A DNA stretch of 64,000 nucleotides. It comes from Tillus elongatus (taxonomy: Eukaryota > Arthropoda > Insecta > Coleoptera > Cleridae). Of the stretch, positions 63,761 through 64,000 are shown piece after piece. Below the pieces are notes generated by a model. It did no database searches. It was not told the origin of the DNA and worked only from the letters and a program-made list of their open reading frames with translations. Positions within the stretch are counted from its first letter, which is position 1; each line of letters opens with the position of its first letter. The position numbers were made by a program, and so were the translations under genes. Location of the stretch: positions 10,697,795-10,761,794 of the forward strand of contig OZ023265.1 in assembly GCA_964006375.1 (NCBI GenBank). The letters are read 5' to 3'.

Positions 63761-64000
63761 ACTTCGCTAAAATTAAGTTCTGGGACAAATCTCGAAGGGG
63801 TATAAGGATTTTACTAATTTGACGTTATACATTATTTTCATCTTGTTACGTCATTGGTTTTTCATGTTATGACCTCATCGATATTTTTTACATGACAGCC
63901 TATTTTTCTGTTATACATTATTTTATATAACATTATATTAGCAATCAGAACAACACAGTAATAAACAATCTAGTATAATGTTCTATGAGCTAATTTGATG
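63761..64000. other. End of window, nothing recognised
   Basis: AT-rich sequence without features. Confidence 0.4.

Overview
This window looks like gene-poor, AT-rich genomic DNA from an insect or other arthropod. No cellular housekeeping gene, bacterial operon or CRISPR array is visible. Almost everything recognisable is a transposable element, an element fragment or a repeat derived from one: a full-length LOA-clade non-LTR retrotransposon, Jockey/CR1-like and RTE-like retrotransposon relics, an errantivirus-type env open reading frame, Tc1/mariner and hAT DNA transposons, Penelope-like fragments, two probable tRNA-derived SINEs and many (TA)n microsatellites. The host order cannot be decided from the sequence; a large-genome insect such as a beetle or hemipteran would fit.

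The dominant component is one interspersed family with about fifteen copies or fragments on both strands. Each starts near TCTGGACGCAGCAAGTGCG, has an inverted copy of that start about 300 bp inside, carries a hypervariable (TA)n, (CA)n or (CATA)n tract near its 3' end, and ends in a TTAGTGAATTTT...AAAATTCACTAA hairpin finishing in CTAA. This is the architecture of non-autonomous Helitron/Helentron-like elements (DINE/HINE type). It explains most microsatellites and most of the apparently empty sequence.

Layout. 0-2.8 kb: two HINE-like copies and an orphan hAT-like end. 3.9-10.9 kb: a Jockey/CR1-like relic split by an intact 5.95-kb LOA element (minus strand, ORF1 plus endonuclease/RT/RNase H ORF2, perfect 15-bp target duplications). 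12.4-16 kb: a 53-bp tandem repeat, a SINE with 13-bp duplications, a foldback, and an intact env-like ORF followed by a putative LTR. 16.9-25.7 kb: tandem HINE copies, then three non-LTR relics. 26.8-29 kb: a long-TIR mariner sitting in a (TA)n tract. 29-37 kb: HINE copies and a Penelope RT fragment. 37.7-39.8 kb: a triple nest (HINE > hAT-like element > SINE and foldback). 40-46.3 kb: further RNase H-bearing retroelement ends. 46.4-48.1 and 54.6-56.1 kb: two oppositely oriented hAT copies that carry the same internal HINE insertion. 53-54 kb: a degenerate ~80-bp minisatellite and a Penelope-type inverted repeat. 56-64 kb: more HINE copies, low-information DNA and inverted repeats.

The most interesting signal is a set of hammerhead-ribozyme-like cores (CTGANGA, stem II, GAAA) in several inverted-repeat elements at 25.7, 36.2, 38.8, 53.8 and 62.8 kb, some with a matching stem I. 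They sit in or near Penelope-like sequence, an element class known to carry hammerhead motifs. Other points worth following are the recently inserted LOA element, the intact env ORF without gag-pol, and the hAT copies that have moved another element with them.
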